Shown: positions 42,901-51,589, numbered from the stretch's first letter. The stretch: 64,000 nucleotides of DNA from Candidatus Auribacterota bacterium (GCA_022711655.1 JAKLEM010000007.1:1-64000), one strand, 5' to 3'. Numbers and translations: made by a program. The notes: generated from the sequence alone by a model not told the origin.

Positions 42901-44073
42901 GATCTTCTTCTCGCGCTTGAGGTCGACGGCGTCGCCCGTCTTGAGTTTGCGGACGTCGAAGTCGGCGAAAAGGCGGGGCAGCGTCACCTCGCGGACGATC
43001 GAGATCGGCTCCGCGAACATCTTCTCGAGGGCGGCGAAATACCCCTTGAGCGTTGTCGGCATCGGCCGGAGCGACGAGTAGGCGAACCCGTCGATGTCGC
43101 GCCGGTAGTCGATATAGCGCCGGCTGCCGTTCTGCCCCCGGTAGTGTTTCTGCAGCTCGGACACCCTCCTGCGGAGCGCGGGACTGACCGCCGCGTCTGT
43201 GGTGAGGTCGTACGCGTATTCTACCCGGACCTTCATGTTACGGCCGGCGGCCTCCAGGAAGGCCGCGTATGGCGCAGTCACATACCCCTTCGCCTCGAGA
43301 GCGGCGAGCGCCCTGCGGACATCGCGCTGGTACCGGTCACCGAGGCCGGAGAACATCGTCAGGTCGGAAAGGAGTACGGCGATCTCGGCGGCCAGCGGGT
43401 CGGGGACCCGGCCGGTGATCTCCTGGTGGAGCAGCGAATGATTGAACTCATGGTTGAGTGCCAGCTTGACGAGGGGGTAGACGTTGACATCGTCGAGCTC
43501 GAAAAGCACCCGGTCGATGACGATCTCGTATACCCCTTCCGGTGTCCGCTCGGTGCTCACCAGGTTATAGTTGTTCTCGACGATCCGGAACTTCACCTCT
43601 TTGAGGATGCCGCGGTACGACGCGACGGCGTTACGGCGCAGGACCCTGAGCAGCTTCTCGCGGAACGCCTTTTTCTTATCCTGCCAAAACGGCTTGTCCG
43701 CCTCCGTCTCGATCATGACCCTGCCGTGGTCGTCGATCATGCCCGATACAGCCGTCTTCGGGACCGCAGGTACGAAGCCGTCCTGGAACCGGTCGTAATC
43801 GCGCCGCCTGATCGGTATCGCCTCGCCGCGGAGGCCGAGGAGGTCGTTCATAAGGAGGGTTGTGGCGTTATCGGCTCCTTTCCGGTCCCTGTCCGTCTTG
43901 ACGAGCTCATGATACGTGCCATATTCATCGGGAGAGATCTGCCGCGTGAACGAGGAAGGGGCAAGGAGCTCGGCCTGATCGGCAAGCAGCTTCACGGGCA
44001 GACTGCCGTCCAACAGGAACACGAACGCCATGAGCGCAATAAGCACTCTCTGATATCTACAAATGCTCTTCAT
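39937..44073 (-). CDS. Giant secreted protein with HExxH and kinase-like regions
   Basis: 1378 residues. A signal peptide (LIALMAFVFLLDGSLPVKLLA) is followed by an N-terminal region with HEFNH (208-212) and a downstream Glu230, the pattern of gluzincin metalloproteases. Around 600-800 it resembles an aminoglycoside-phosphotransferase/protein-kinase fold: SKINYRIAVTTDDGDTYVIL, a hinge-like WTEEFLDGKTLDDYV, a catalytic-loop-like NYDAHGGNSN (about 764-773) and INDIGE in the DFG position. The rest looks helical and charged, and the tail is rich in Arg/Pro. The frame is open throughout. Function unknown; expression should be strong because of its consensus promoter. Confidence 0.8.
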   Translation of the reverse strand: MKSICRYQRVLIALMAFVFLLDGSLPVKLLADQAELLAPSSFTRQISPDEYGTYHELVKTDRDRKGADNATTLLMNDLLGLRGEAIPIRRRDYDRFQDGFVPAVPKTAVSGMIDDHGRVMIETEADKPFWQDKKKAFREKLLRVLRRNAVASYRGILKEVKFRIVENNYNLVSTERTPEGVYEIVIDRVLFELDDVNVYPLVKLALNHEFNHSLLHQEITGRVPDPLAAEIAVLLSDLTMFSGLGDRYQRDVRRALAALEAKGYVTAPYAAFLEAAGRNMKVRVEYAYDLTTDAAVSPALRRRVSELQKHYRGQNGSRRYIDYRRDIDGFAYSSLRPMPTTLKGYFAALEKMFAEPISIVREVTLPRLFADFDVRKLKTGDAVDLKREKKIIEETIPKLEAIGGELVRQEFERVLTVADYTMDIKTAVAQALLRLPGYKSLQMIRNPFFGREIINHLKQVKAIGGLTFMPDRRFRDISFKIMLLGKMRVSSAAQYRDIRAEIAWWTLLARNRAAEIEEMALKKQVMVADYRNFKRLHEICIASMESLKERLRDYLGPGTQEEGEWLAKCSLPEYPTVLPPTARGEERDAADAFDRTRQAVAGALKDSFFIRESLFVIEGIVLQDEAITKVEVSYFAKGESKINYRIAVTTDDGDTYVILANCINPNTFTGFPSFDAKRLRMVENEKLHLMSIGQPTVEIIGGDWNVDGIHLWTEEFLDGKTLDDYVEEKSSLPEEEFRATWQMLVRKHARIEFELYEKSQRTLANYDAHGGNSNWVEDEWGMVSGRINDIGELTTAPDPSKLVLSLFKLSLKIEADYYKRLKGSTRVADVCDGVLDALGETEGIKVLQAVVAGGEPMTAYLPVHIKKMDVREEIARYLAERVRDYVPGEWLEPLSGDELRIIRDKPNVSSYLIFVKRRLDRLRQSPWLWTYVNMRDIGKKQPDTPLAAAAEDLYRAVRADRSLLRPGAVRKLHKAMREIADRHSLGEKDRARLRLAGSYGGAIGELCGRMIAADLANKGGAAGEFPEGMAMLRNVFAKLATDPASASIVFCDMLNRSRDPRDDRMKQVRGIFMKLAGQTDEALFDLTLMILPTVEFFMGDGFISEDNVMTFLRKMPEDELVKVAKYGFIDILQELIFRDYKRFAAILNRMQHPEMKRLVPQVSYYLVSGEGVTLEETGYIFKELDLRVIREIVLMLAATELNLSRWGQRWMAIRAEDPDVYKTAYFPQAVFFIDELAVIDFNKAVDVTCALLRALPADYDIGGSFIGEREIVTGDGRRMDDLVALLSRVSGEILLNAFRRLHEQGDDGRIILFLSMIESCGLKKKAGRMLDIMAMEEALIPVGERFIEEFSIREMTRPRTKPRRAPERDELRPIDEAS

Positions 44074-44108
44074 AAGACGGCTCTTTGTAAGTTTATATGC
44101 CCAACGTA

Positions 44109-44137
44109 ATTATAACTCAAAAAGAGAGGCATGTCAA
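44109..44137 (-). promoter_or_regulatory. Perfect consensus sigma70 promoter of the giant gene
   Basis: Minus strand TTGACA (44137-44132), exactly 17 nt, TATAAT (44114-44109). Transcription should start near 44102, giving a leader of about 29 nt. Confidence 0.85.
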
Positions 44138-44242
44138 GAGAGCGGGCCTGCTTTGCTAGGGTAAGTCCACAGATGCAAATCGGATGAGGAAAGCTAATGC
44201 GTAATACACGTGAATGGAAACTGATACAGACGCCTAAAGGGC

Positions 44243-45241
44243 CTATCTCAGATGAACGAGATCGCTTACCAGGGCGTAAGCAATAGCAGCTATCACCGCC
44301 GAGCACGGTATCGTCAGGACCCACGCCAACACGATCGTCCTCGCAACTCCCCACTTCACGGCCGAGAGCCGGCGGAGCGAACCGACCCCCATGATAGCGC
44401 CGGTGATCGTGTGCGTCGTGCTGACCGGGATGCCGAACGCCGACGAGATCACGAGGGTTACCGCAGCACTCGTCTCGGCGCAGAAGCCGTCGACAGGCTT
44501 GAGCTTTGCCACCTTCTGCCCCATCGTCTTGACGATACGCCAACCGCCGAACATCGTCCCCATCGCGATCGCGCTGTAGCAGAGGACGATCACCCACCAG
44601 GGCACATGGAACTTCCCGTGCATCATCCCCGCGCTGAAGAGGAGGCTCGCGATGATACCCATCGTCTTTTGAGCGTCGTTGCCGCCGTGCCCCATGCTGT
44701 AAAAAGCGGCCGACAGCAGCTGTCCCTTGCGAAAAAGGTGGTCGACCTTCATGGGGGCCTTATTCCGGAACAGCCAGTAGACCAGCGTACCGAAGAATAC
44801 CCCCAGGATCATCCCGAGGACGGGCGAAATCAAAATAAAGGCAACGGTTTTAATGATCCCGGAATAAACCAGCGCCGACGAGCCGGTCTTCACCATAGCC
44901 GAGCCGATCATCCCGCCGATCAGCGCGTGCGACGAGCTGGTCGGGAGGCCGAAATACCAGGTGATGATATTCCAGCCGCAGGCTCCGACGAGCGTCCCGA
45001 AGATGATCCCCTTGTCGATGATCGCGATGTCGATGATCCCCTTGCCGATCGTTGTGGCGACATGGAGCCCGAAGAAAAAAACGGCGATAAAGTTGAAGAA
45101 AGCGGCCCATAGGACGGCCAGCCGCGGCGTAAGGACGCGCGTCGACACGATCGTCGCGATCGAGTTCGCCGAGTCATGGAACCCGTTCAGGAAATCGAAA
45201 AAAAGCGCCAGAAGTATGAGGAACAGGATGTCGAACGTCAT
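44243..45241 (-). CDS. PiT-family inorganic phosphate transporter
   Basis: 332 residues, about ten membrane helices. PiT hallmarks: DFLNGFHDSANSIATIVSTR near the N-terminus and GGNDAQKTMG in the middle, the paired phosphate-transporter signatures. It moves metal-phosphate using the proton or sodium gradient at low affinity. It starts seven nt after the DUF47 gene, its usual accessory partner. It ends the phosphate island. Confidence 0.94.
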   Translation of the reverse strand: MTFDILFLILLALFFDFLNGFHDSANSIATIVSTRVLTPRLAVLWAAFFNFIAVFFFGLHVATTIGKGIIDIAIIDKGIIFGTLVGACGWNIITWYFGLPTSSSHALIGGMIGSAMVKTGSSALVYSGIIKTVAFILISPVLGMILGVFFGTLVYWLFRNKAPMKVDHLFRKGQLLSAAFYSMGHGGNDAQKTMGIIASLLFSAGMMHGKFHVPWWVIVLCYSAIAMGTMFGGWRIVKTMGQKVAKLKPVDGFCAETSAAVTLVISSAFGIPVSTTHTITGAIMGVGSLRRLSAVKWGVARTIVLAWVLTIPCSAVIAAIAYALVSDLVHLR

Positions 45242-45247
45242 GGAGGC

Positions 45248-45874
45248 CTATGCCTGTTTGACCAGTATCGTCTCCACCACGTGCGTGACATCCTCGCAAA
45301 TGTCGAGGACCGTCTCCGCCTCCTGGTAGATCTCTTTCCACTTGATGAGCGTGATCGGGTCTTTCTCGGTATCGAACAGCTCGCCGAACACGCGGTCGCG
45401 CATCGAGTCGCCAACATTCTCCAGCCGGTTTATCTCGACGCACGAGTCCATCACCTGGGACAGGTTTCGCATGTCGCGCATCCCTTTGATGACCCGCGCA
45501 ACCGCGCTGACCGACTCCTCGATAACGAGCGAGAACTCTATCATGTTCTTGTTACCGGCGGTCAGCTTGTAGATCACCATCCGGCTGACGATCGTGTTGA
45601 TCGTATCGATAACGTTGTCGAGCTCTTTCGCAAGGGCGTGGATGTCCTCGCGGTCGAACGGAGTAATGAACGTCTTGTTAAGCTGGTCGAAGATCATGTG
45701 CGTCGCGTCGTCGCCGGCATGCTCGATGTCGCGGATCTTCCTGAGCGCCGCGTCGTCGATGAGGCCCCGGGACATCATCTCCTTGAAAGCGGAGGCGGCA
45801 TCGACGGCATACTGGACCTGCTTCTCGAAGAGATCGAAGAAATTGGCTTCTTTCACGAAGAATCTGAGGATCAT
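45248..45874 (-). CDS. DUF47/PhoU-like PiT accessory protein
   Basis: 208 residues from the ATG at 45874 (AAGGAGC upstream; the ATG at 45931 is not supported). All-helical DUF47 protein, with VKEANFFDLFEKQ at the start and IKGMRDMRN and IKWKEIYQEAETVLD later. Members pair with PiT transporters and are thought to regulate them, as PhoU does for Pst. It lies between phoU1 and the PiT gene. Confidence 0.9.
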   Translation of the reverse strand: MILRFFVKEANFFDLFEKQVQYAVDAASAFKEMMSRGLIDDAALRKIRDIEHAGDDATHMIFDQLNKTFITPFDREDIHALAKELDNVIDTINTIVSRMVIYKLTAGNKNMIEFSLVIEESVSAVARVIKGMRDMRNLSQVMDSCVEINRLENVGDSMRDRVFGELFDTEKDPITLIKWKEIYQEAETVLDICEDVTHVVETILVKQA

Positions 45875-45998
45875 ACGGGCTCCTTTGCTGGGATATGCAT
45901 CAGTAAGGGAAATGCCCGTATAGTCTCTCACAAGTCGGGGAGAATTTCACGTCTTTTCTACGAATCTGATGGGATTGCGAATCGATGCGATTTCGGTC

Positions 45999-46667
45999 TT
46001 AAGGACGGGAGGCGCGGCAGTGTTTCACGACCTCCGCCTTGACCATATAGATAACGTCTTCGCATATATTCGTTGCGTGGTCGCAAATACGCTCGAGAAA
46101 GCGTGCAACCAGGAGGAGAGGGATGTATCGCGGAGCGGTCATGCAATCCTTCATGATATAGCCGTTGATTAATTCCTGCTGGACCGCGGTGCGCAGCGCA
46201 TCGGCACCATCGTCCATCAGGTATATCCTCCTCGCAAGCCCGGCGTCGCGGCGCACGAACGCTTCGATGCTTCCCTTCGTCATCTGCTTGGCGAGCACCG
46301 CCAGCTTGGGAATATCGATCAACGGCTTCAGAAGCGGCTGGCCCGCGAGCTCGACCGCACGCTCCGCGATGTCGACGGCGAGGTCGGCCATCCGCTCGAG
46401 GTCGGTGGCGATCTTGAGTACGGCATCGATGAAACGCAGGTCCGCTGCGACCGGCTGGTGTCGCGCGACCAGGTCGAGACATTCTTCGCTGATGGCGAGT
46501 TCAAGCTCATCGACCGCCATATCTGCCTCGATGACCTCTTGCGCGAGGAACTCGTCGCGGTTCTTGAGCGCCTCCACTGATTTGTGGATCGCCTCCTCGA
46601 CCAGGCTGCCCATCCTGATGATTTCTCCGTTCAGATGATCCAGTTCGTTGTCAAAATGTCTCTGCAT
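45999..46667 (-). CDS. phoU: PhoU phosphate signalling protein, copy 1
   Basis: 222 residues from the ATG at 46667 (AAGGAGA upstream). Two PhoU three-helix repeats, each with the metal-binding ED-rich pattern, for example DLERMADLAVDIAE and LERICDHATNICEDVIYMV. It links Pst transport to PhoR signalling and limits phosphate uptake. It overlaps the end of arsC by 17 nt. Closely similar to phoU2 at 55710, so the two islands probably arose by duplication or merging. Confidence 0.94.
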   Translation of the reverse strand: MQRHFDNELDHLNGEIIRMGSLVEEAIHKSVEALKNRDEFLAQEVIEADMAVDELELAISEECLDLVARHQPVAADLRFIDAVLKIATDLERMADLAVDIAERAVELAGQPLLKPLIDIPKLAVLAKQMTKGSIEAFVRRDAGLARRIYLMDDGADALRTAVQQELINGYIMKDCMTAPRYIPLLLVARFLERICDHATNICEDVIYMVKAEVVKHCRASRP

Positions 46668-47082
46668 GCCGTCTCCTTTGCGTGGTGGGGGGCGTGATAT
46701 CAATGATAAGTTCCCTGACCCTCATGGCGATCAGGTCGCGGACGTCGCGGAAGAAATCGAGGTCCTTGCCCTTCGGGTCGGGGATCTTCCACTCAATATG
46801 GATCGTCCCGGGAAGGCGCGGGCATGCGTCGCCGCATCCCATCGACACGATGTAATCGACATTATGCCCCAGGACATCAACGATGGCTTTCGGCGACTGC
46901 TTGCCTATATCCACCTTGATCTCCGACATCACGTGTACCGCATCGGGGTTCACCCGTGGTGCCGGGCGCGAGCCTGCGCTGTACGCATGGATCATGCCGC
47001 TCCCATACAGCCGAGCAAACCCCTCCGCCATCTGGCTGCGACAGGCGTTCTCAACACACACGAACAATACCTTTGGCTTCAT
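46651..47082 (-). CDS. arsC: Arsenate reductase, LMW-phosphatase (thioredoxin-linked) type
   Basis: 143 residues from the ATG at 47082 (AGGGG upstream). The phosphatase loop CVENACR (9-15, CX5R) and the cysteines in MGCGDACP (Cys83, Cys87) fit the redox relay of the thioredoxin-coupled ArsC family. It reduces arsenate to arsenite. Its position inside the pst-phoU operon makes sense because phosphate transporters admit arsenate, but no arsenite efflux gene is visible. Confidence 0.9.
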   Translation of the reverse strand: MKPKVLFVCVENACRSQMAEGFARLYGSGMIHAYSAGSRPAPRVNPDAVHVMSEIKVDIGKQSPKAIVDVLGHNVDYIVSMGCGDACPRLPGTIHIEWKIPDPKGKDLDFFRDVRDLIAMRVRELIIDITPPTTQRRRHAETF

Positions 47083-47101
47083 CGTTCCCCTGTCTGCACC
47101 T

Positions 47102-48088
47102 TTACTCCGCGGGCGGCCGCGCAACAACAACCGGCTTCGTCACCCATTCGACCGACGTGCGCGCCCCGCGGACATAACGAGCCAGCGTCAGCTCCCGGTT
47201 GTCACCTCCCGCAAGATCGACCACCTTCAGCACGACGTGGCGCGATTCGCTTTCGCGGCTCTTCGCCGTCCTGATGATGTCGGTCACCTTGCGGAAACTC
47301 GGCGCCGAGACGAGAACCGTGGCCGCCAGCGCATCCCCCGCTTCGTTCCACACCATGTCGTCGATCTGCCCCACGCACCGCACCTCCTTCGCCATCTGCT
47401 TGCGTTGCAAATCAAAGATACCGATCGTGTCGCGGCGTATCTTATATGCGAGATATCTCCCGTCAGGGCTCCAGCGGAACCTGAAATTGACGTGTTGTGC
47501 CGCGCCGGATATCTGCACGGGAAGCTCGACCGCCTCCAGCGTCTTCAAGTCGATCAGGTACGGATGCCGGTCGGCTTGCGTCGCCGCGAACGTGAGCTGC
47601 CTGTTCGTCCGCAGCGATACCGGAGAGACAAAGGTGAGGACGCTCCGGTCGTTCGACGAGTTCACGTCGTACCGGTCGTCGGGGACGGCGTATTCGTCGG
47701 TGAACTTGTCCACGGCGCTCACGATCTTTTGCACTGCCGCGGCGTTCCGCGCCGTCAGGGCCTTTGCGAGGGCGTCAAGCCGCGCGGCCTCGCGCGACTC
47801 GGTGTTCTTCTCTCGCCGCCGTTCGAGCAGGGTATACATCTTTGTATCGTCCTTCGATTCCTCCCGTTCAAGCAATTGCGGCTCGCCGAAGCCGCCGTCG
47901 AACGGGACAATATATTCCGCGTAGTCGTACGTCCTGCCGTCCATGCCCGCGACCCGGACGACGAAGCGGGTTTGCGCGGGGTCCGCCGCCGCCGATACCG
48001 GCATGGCACAGCAGAACAGCGGCCCAAGCATACATACGGCGAACATGCGCATTTTCTTTACGGCCTTAATGTTCATACTCCCTTTCAT
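47102..48088 (-). CDS. Secreted beta-propeller-like protein in the pst operon
   Basis: About 328 residues; the start is uncertain (ATG at 48088 or 48076, or TTG at 48103). Signal peptide (MFAVCMLGPLFCCAMPVSA) and a C-terminal half with WD40/PD40-like turns such as RFRWSPDGRYLAYKI and DMVWNEAGDALAATV. It is predicted to be periplasmic, with protein-interaction character and no visible catalytic residues. It lies between pstB1 and arsC on the same strand with gaps below 25 nt. I do not recognise it as a known Pho-regulon protein. Confidence 0.75.
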   Translation of the reverse strand: MKGSMNIKAVKKMRMFAVCMLGPLFCCAMPVSAAADPAQTRFVVRVAGMDGRTYDYAEYIVPFDGGFGEPQLLEREESKDDTKMYTLLERRREKNTESREAARLDALAKALTARNAAAVQKIVSAVDKFTDEYAVPDDRYDVNSSNDRSVLTFVSPVSLRTNRQLTFAATQADRHPYLIDLKTLEAVELPVQISGAAQHVNFRFRWSPDGRYLAYKIRRDTIGIFDLQRKQMAKEVRCVGQIDDMVWNEAGDALAATVLVSAPSFRKVTDIIRTAKSRESESRHVVLKVVDLAGGDNRELTLARYVRGARTSVEWVTKPVVVARPPAE

Positions 48089-48095
48089 CCCTGCA

Positions 48096-48857
48096 TCACC
48101 CAAACCTGCCGGTTATATATTCCTCGGTGATCTTCTTCTGCGGCTTGGTGAACATCTGCTTCGTTTCGTCGAACTCCACCAGCTCACCCAGCATAAAGAA
48201 GGCGGTGAAGTCCGAGATACGCGCCGCCTGCTGCATGTTGTGCGTCACGATGATGATCGTATATTTCTTCTTGAGCTCCTGGATAAGCTCTTCCACCTTC
48301 AGCGTCGCCGTGGGGTCGAGCGCCGACGCCGGCTCGTCCATCAGAAGGACCTCCGGCTCGATGGCGAGAGCGCGGGCGATGCAGAGCCGCTGCTGCTGGC
48401 CGCCGGAGAGGCGCATCGCGTTGTCGTCCAGCCGGTCCTTTACCTCTTCCCAGAGCGCCGCGTCGCGGAGGCTCTTCTCCACCCGCTCGGCGATGAAGTC
48501 TTTCTCGCGGACGCCTCCGATCCGCAGGCCGTAGGCGACGTTCTCGTAGATCGACTTCGGGAACGGATTCGATTTCTGGAAGACCATCCCGACGCGCCGG
48601 CGCACGTCGACGACGTCGACCTCGGGGTCGTATATGTCCTCCCCGTCCAGCAGGACCATCCCCTCCACCCGCGCCCCCAGGATAAGGTCGTTCATACGGT
48701 TCAGCGTGCGCAGGAACGTCGACTTACCGCACCCCGACGGCCCGATGATCCCGATCACCTGGTTCGCTTTGATGTCTATCGTCACGTTCGTGACGCGGCG
48801 CACCTGCCCGTAGTAGAAATTGAGATTACGGACGCTTATCTTGTCTTGGCTGTCCAT
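48096..48857 (-). CDS. pstB: Phosphate ABC importer ATPase, canonical copy
   Basis: 253 residues from the ATG at 48857, seven nt after AGGCGG; a GTG at 48863 overlapping the pstA1 stop is the alternative. All ATPase motifs are consensus: Walker [11 protein letters not shown]-loop [10 protein letters not shown], signature LSGGQQQR, Walker [14 protein letters not shown], switch VTHNMQQ. It should work as a homodimer with PstA1 and PstC1. It provides the comparison for the two altered copies in the upstream operon. Confidence 0.96.
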   Translation of the reverse strand: MDSQDKISVRNLNFYYGQVRRVTNVTIDIKANQVIGIIGPSGCGKSTFLRTLNRMNDLILGARVEGMVLLDGEDIYDPEVDVVDVRRRVGMVFQKSNPFPKSIYENVAYGLRIGGVREKDFIAERVEKSLRDAALWEEVKDRLDDNAMRLSGGQQQRLCIARALAIEPEVLLMDEPASALDPTATLKVEELIQELKKKYTIIIVTHNMQQAARISDFTAFFMLGELVEFDETKQMFTKPQKKITEEYITGRFG

Positions 48858-48859
48858 GA

Positions 48860-49717
48860 TCACACCGCCTTTGTATTCTTTCTGATCTTATACCTGATGA
48901 TCACCGCAATAAGGTTCATGCCAAGAACCAACCCAAGGAGCACCAGCGCCGTGCCGTACGCGAGCGGCCGCACCTTCTCGATCTGATGGTGCTGCGTCGA
49001 GAGAATGTAGAGATGGTAGGGCAGCGCCATGAACTGGTCGAACACGGACCGGGGCAGAAAGGGCAGGTAGAACGCCGCGCCGGTAAATAGGATCGGCGCC
49101 GTCTCGCCAGCCGCGCGCGCTATCCCCAGGATCGCGCCGGTAAGGATCCCGCCGAACGCATAGGGCAGTACGTTGGTATATATCGCCTGCCACTTGGTCG
49201 CCCCGAGCGCAAACGCCCCTTCCCGGTACGATGCGGGGACCGTTTTCAAGGCCTCTTCCGAGGCGGTGATCGTCCACGGCAATGTCAGCAGGCCGAGCGT
49301 CAGCCCCGCCGAGAGGATCGATGTGCCGAGACGCAGGCCCTGGACGAACAGAACGACGCCGAAAAGACCGTACACGATCGAGGGGACGCCGGCAAGGTTG
49401 CGTATCGTCACCCTGATCAGCCTCGTTATCGCCGTGTCCTTCGCGTATTCGTTGAGGTAGATCGCGACGCAGCAGCCCAGGGGCAGCGCCAGCACGGTCG
49501 TGATCGTCGTGGCAAAGAACGTCCCGACTATCGCCGGCATGATCCCGCCTTGCGTCATCCCGTCGCGCGGCGCATCGGTCAGGAACTTCCAGGTGACGCT
49601 CCCGGCGCCTTTCGTCACGATATCCCACAGGATGATGGCGAGAAAACCGACCACGGCCGCCGTGCAGGCGGTCAGGAGCGAGAAACCCAAACGTTGCGAA
49701 AGGATGCTCTTCTTCAT
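48860..49717 (-). CDS. pstA: Phosphate ABC importer permease PstA, copy 1
   Basis: 285 residues, six membrane helices with the permease EAA-type loop ([24 protein letters not shown] split around it). C-terminal [22 protein letters not shown] is typical of PstA. Start overlaps pstC1 by four bases. Confidence 0.95.
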   Translation of the reverse strand: MKKSILSQRLGFSLLTACTAAVVGFLAIILWDIVTKGAGSVTWKFLTDAPRDGMTQGGIMPAIVGTFFATTITTVLALPLGCCVAIYLNEYAKDTAITRLIRVTIRNLAGVPSIVYGLFGVVLFVQGLRLGTSILSAGLTLGLLTLPWTITASEEALKTVPASYREGAFALGATKWQAIYTNVLPYAFGGILTGAILGIARAAGETAPILFTGAAFYLPFLPRSVFDQFMALPYHLYILSTQHHQIEKVRPLAYGTALVLLGLVLGMNLIAVIIRYKIRKNTKAV

Positions 49718-50610
49718 CGTTGCAGGCTCTGGTATTTGTGCAGGATGACATCCGACACCATGTTCACGGCGAACGTCATGCAGAAGAGGACGAGGCCGAC
49801 CGCGAACAGAGCGTAATAATGGGTCGAGTTGAACGCGACCTCTCCCAGCTCGATCGCGATAGCCGAGGTGATCGTCCTAACCGGATCGAGGAAGCTCACC
49901 GGCATCGCAATGGCGCATCCGGTCGCCATCAGGACCGTCATCGTCTCACCGATCGCGCGCCCCATCCCCAGCATGCATGCCGCGATGACCCCCGAGACCG
50001 CCGCAGGCATCTTCACCCGCACCAGCGTCTGCCACCGGTTCGCGCCGAGGGCGAACGACGCCTCGCTGAACGAGACGGGCACCGCGTTGAGGGCGTCCTC
50101 GGAAATGCTGATGATCGTCGGCAGGGACATGATGGCAAGCAGCAGAGAGCCGTTCATGGCGTTGAGACCGCTGTGTATCCCGAAGAGCTTCGCGATCATC
50201 GGGCCGAACAAGACGATCCCGAGAAAGCCCACCACCACCGACGGCACGCCGGCCAGGATCTCGATGACCGGTTTCAGCACCTCCCGCAGGCGCGGTCCCG
50301 CGATCTCGTTGAGGAAGGCGGCCGTCCCGACTCCGAGCGGCACGGCGATCGCCATTGCGCCTGCCGTCACCATGACGGTGCTCTTGATCATGGCGAGGAT
50401 GCCGTAATGGGACCGCTCGTAACCCGTGGGGTCCCATACGCCCGTCAGGAAGAATTCTCCGGCAGATATCTCCCTAAATGCCGGCAACGCCTTCATCAGG
50501 AGAAGCAGGAATATCCCCGCCAGCAGGATCACCACAGTGATACTGCTGGAGAAAAGCAATAGCCTGATCGCTTCTTCTTTGAGCCGGTTGTGTCTAGCGT
50601 TCTTTCTCAT
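49714..50610 (-). CDS. pstC: Phosphate ABC importer permease PstC, copy 1
   Basis: 298 residues from the ATG at 50610; an upstream in-frame ATG at 50640 lies within a 26-bp palindrome and is unlikely. Six membrane helices, with the cytoplasmic coupling loop in EDALNAVPVSFSEASFALGA. Pairs with PstA1. Separated from pstS1 by the palindrome at 50627-50652. Confidence 0.95.
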   Translation of the reverse strand: MRKNARHNRLKEEAIRLLLFSSSITVVILLAGIFLLLLMKALPAFREISAGEFFLTGVWDPTGYERSHYGILAMIKSTVMVTAGAMAIAVPLGVGTAAFLNEIAGPRLREVLKPVIEILAGVPSVVVGFLGIVLFGPMIAKLFGIHSGLNAMNGSLLLAIMSLPTIISISEDALNAVPVSFSEASFALGANRWQTLVRVKMPAAVSGVIAACMLGMGRAIGETMTVLMATGCAIAMPVSFLDPVRTITSAIAIELGEVAFNSTHYYALFAVGLVLFCMTFAVNMVSDVILHKYQSLQR

Positions 50611-50626
50611 ATGTACGTGATACGCG

Positions 50627-50652
50627 CAGGGGACAGGCATGCCTGTCCCCTG
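50627..50652. repeat. Perfect 26-bp palindrome between pstS1 and pstC1
   Basis: CAGGGGACAGGCA followed directly by its exact complement, with no loop. It lies 19 nt after the pstS1 stop and 16 nt before the pstC1 start. There is no T-run, so it is not a classical terminator. It could stabilise the pstS1 end of the mRNA or lower readthrough into pstC, the usual reason binding proteins outnumber permeases; that is inference. Confidence 0.7.
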
Positions 50653-50671
50653 CCGTAGATCATTCTCCCGC

Positions 50672-51550
50672 TTACAGGCCCGCCTTCTTGTTCACATCCT
50701 TGTACTCTTCGGGTATCGCGAAGAACCCTTCTTTTTCCACGATCTCCTGCCCTTTCGGGCTCAACTCAAACTGGATGAACTCCTTTACGTCGCCGGCCGC
50801 CTGGCCGTTAATGTACTGCTGGAGCGGCCGCGTGATCGGGTAATTGCCGTTCTTGACGTCTTCGGTGTTGAACGGGTCGTAGTAGGTACCGCCCACTTTC
50901 GCCGCCACCTTCGCCACGCCGATCCCGCCCGCCTCCTTCGCGTACCCGACACCGACGTAGCCGACCGCCGACCTGTCAGCCTTGATCGCCTCGATGATCT
51001 GGGCGTTGCCGTTCATCTGCCGCATCTTCGGCGAGTAGTCGCTCTTCAGGATGTCGTCTTTCATGAAGTCGTACGTCCCCGAGTTCGGCTGGCGGCCATA
51101 GAGCGATATCTTGAGATCCTCGCCGCCGACCTCCTTCCAGTTGGCCACCTCTCCGCGGTATATCTTCGCGATATCCTCTACGGTGAGCTGTTGTACCGGG
51201 TTGTTCGGGTTAACGACAATGCAGAGCGAGTCGAGCGCGACCACGACGCGCACCGGGTTGACGTTGTTCTGGACGGCCTGCTGGATCTCCTTGTCCTTCA
51301 TCAGCCGCGACGCGTTCGCGATATCGGCCGTCCCGTTGATGATCGATGCGATCCCGGTGCCGGAGCCGCCGCCGGTGACCGACACCGCCTTGCCGGGGTT
51401 CTCCGCCATGTAGACCTCGGCGAGCTTCTGCATCATATTGATCAGCGTGTCCGAGCCCTTGACCTGGACATACTTCTGCTTCGCCGCCGCGTCGAATGCC
51501 ATAGACGCTATCATCGCTATCCCGAGACCCGCTACAATCAGCTTCTTCAT
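50672..51550 (-). CDS. pstS: Phosphate-binding protein PstS, copy 1
   Basis: 292 residues. Signal peptide (LIVAGLGIAMIASMAFDAAA), then KGSDTLINMMQKLAEVY and the phosphate-binding loop TGGGSGTGIASIINGTADIANASR, the PstS-family pattern. Captures phosphate in the periplasm for PstC1/A1/B1. It follows the porin gene by 39 nt and is presumably expressed from the PHO-box promoter in front of the porin. Confidence 0.95.
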   Translation of the reverse strand: MKKLIVAGLGIAMIASMAFDAAAKQKYVQVKGSDTLINMMQKLAEVYMAENPGKAVSVTGGGSGTGIASIINGTADIANASRLMKDKEIQQAVQNNVNPVRVVVALDSLCIVVNPNNPVQQLTVEDIAKIYRGEVANWKEVGGEDLKISLYGRQPNSGTYDFMKDDILKSDYSPKMRQMNGNAQIIEAIKADRSAVGYVGVGYAKEAGGIGVAKVAAKVGGTYYDPFNTEDVKNGNYPITRPLQQYINGQAAGDVKEFIQFELSPKGQEIVEKEGFFAIPEEYKDVNKKAGL

Positions 51551-51589
51551 GATGTTTTCTCCTTTTTTGTATGCTTCAATTGTCCCTTA

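Noticed and set aside
41125-44109. 994-codon open frame opposite the giant secreted gene
   Set aside because: The composition is the His/Asp/Arg/Leu-rich pattern of antisense translation. The minus-strand frame has a signal peptide, ribosome site region and consensus promoter.
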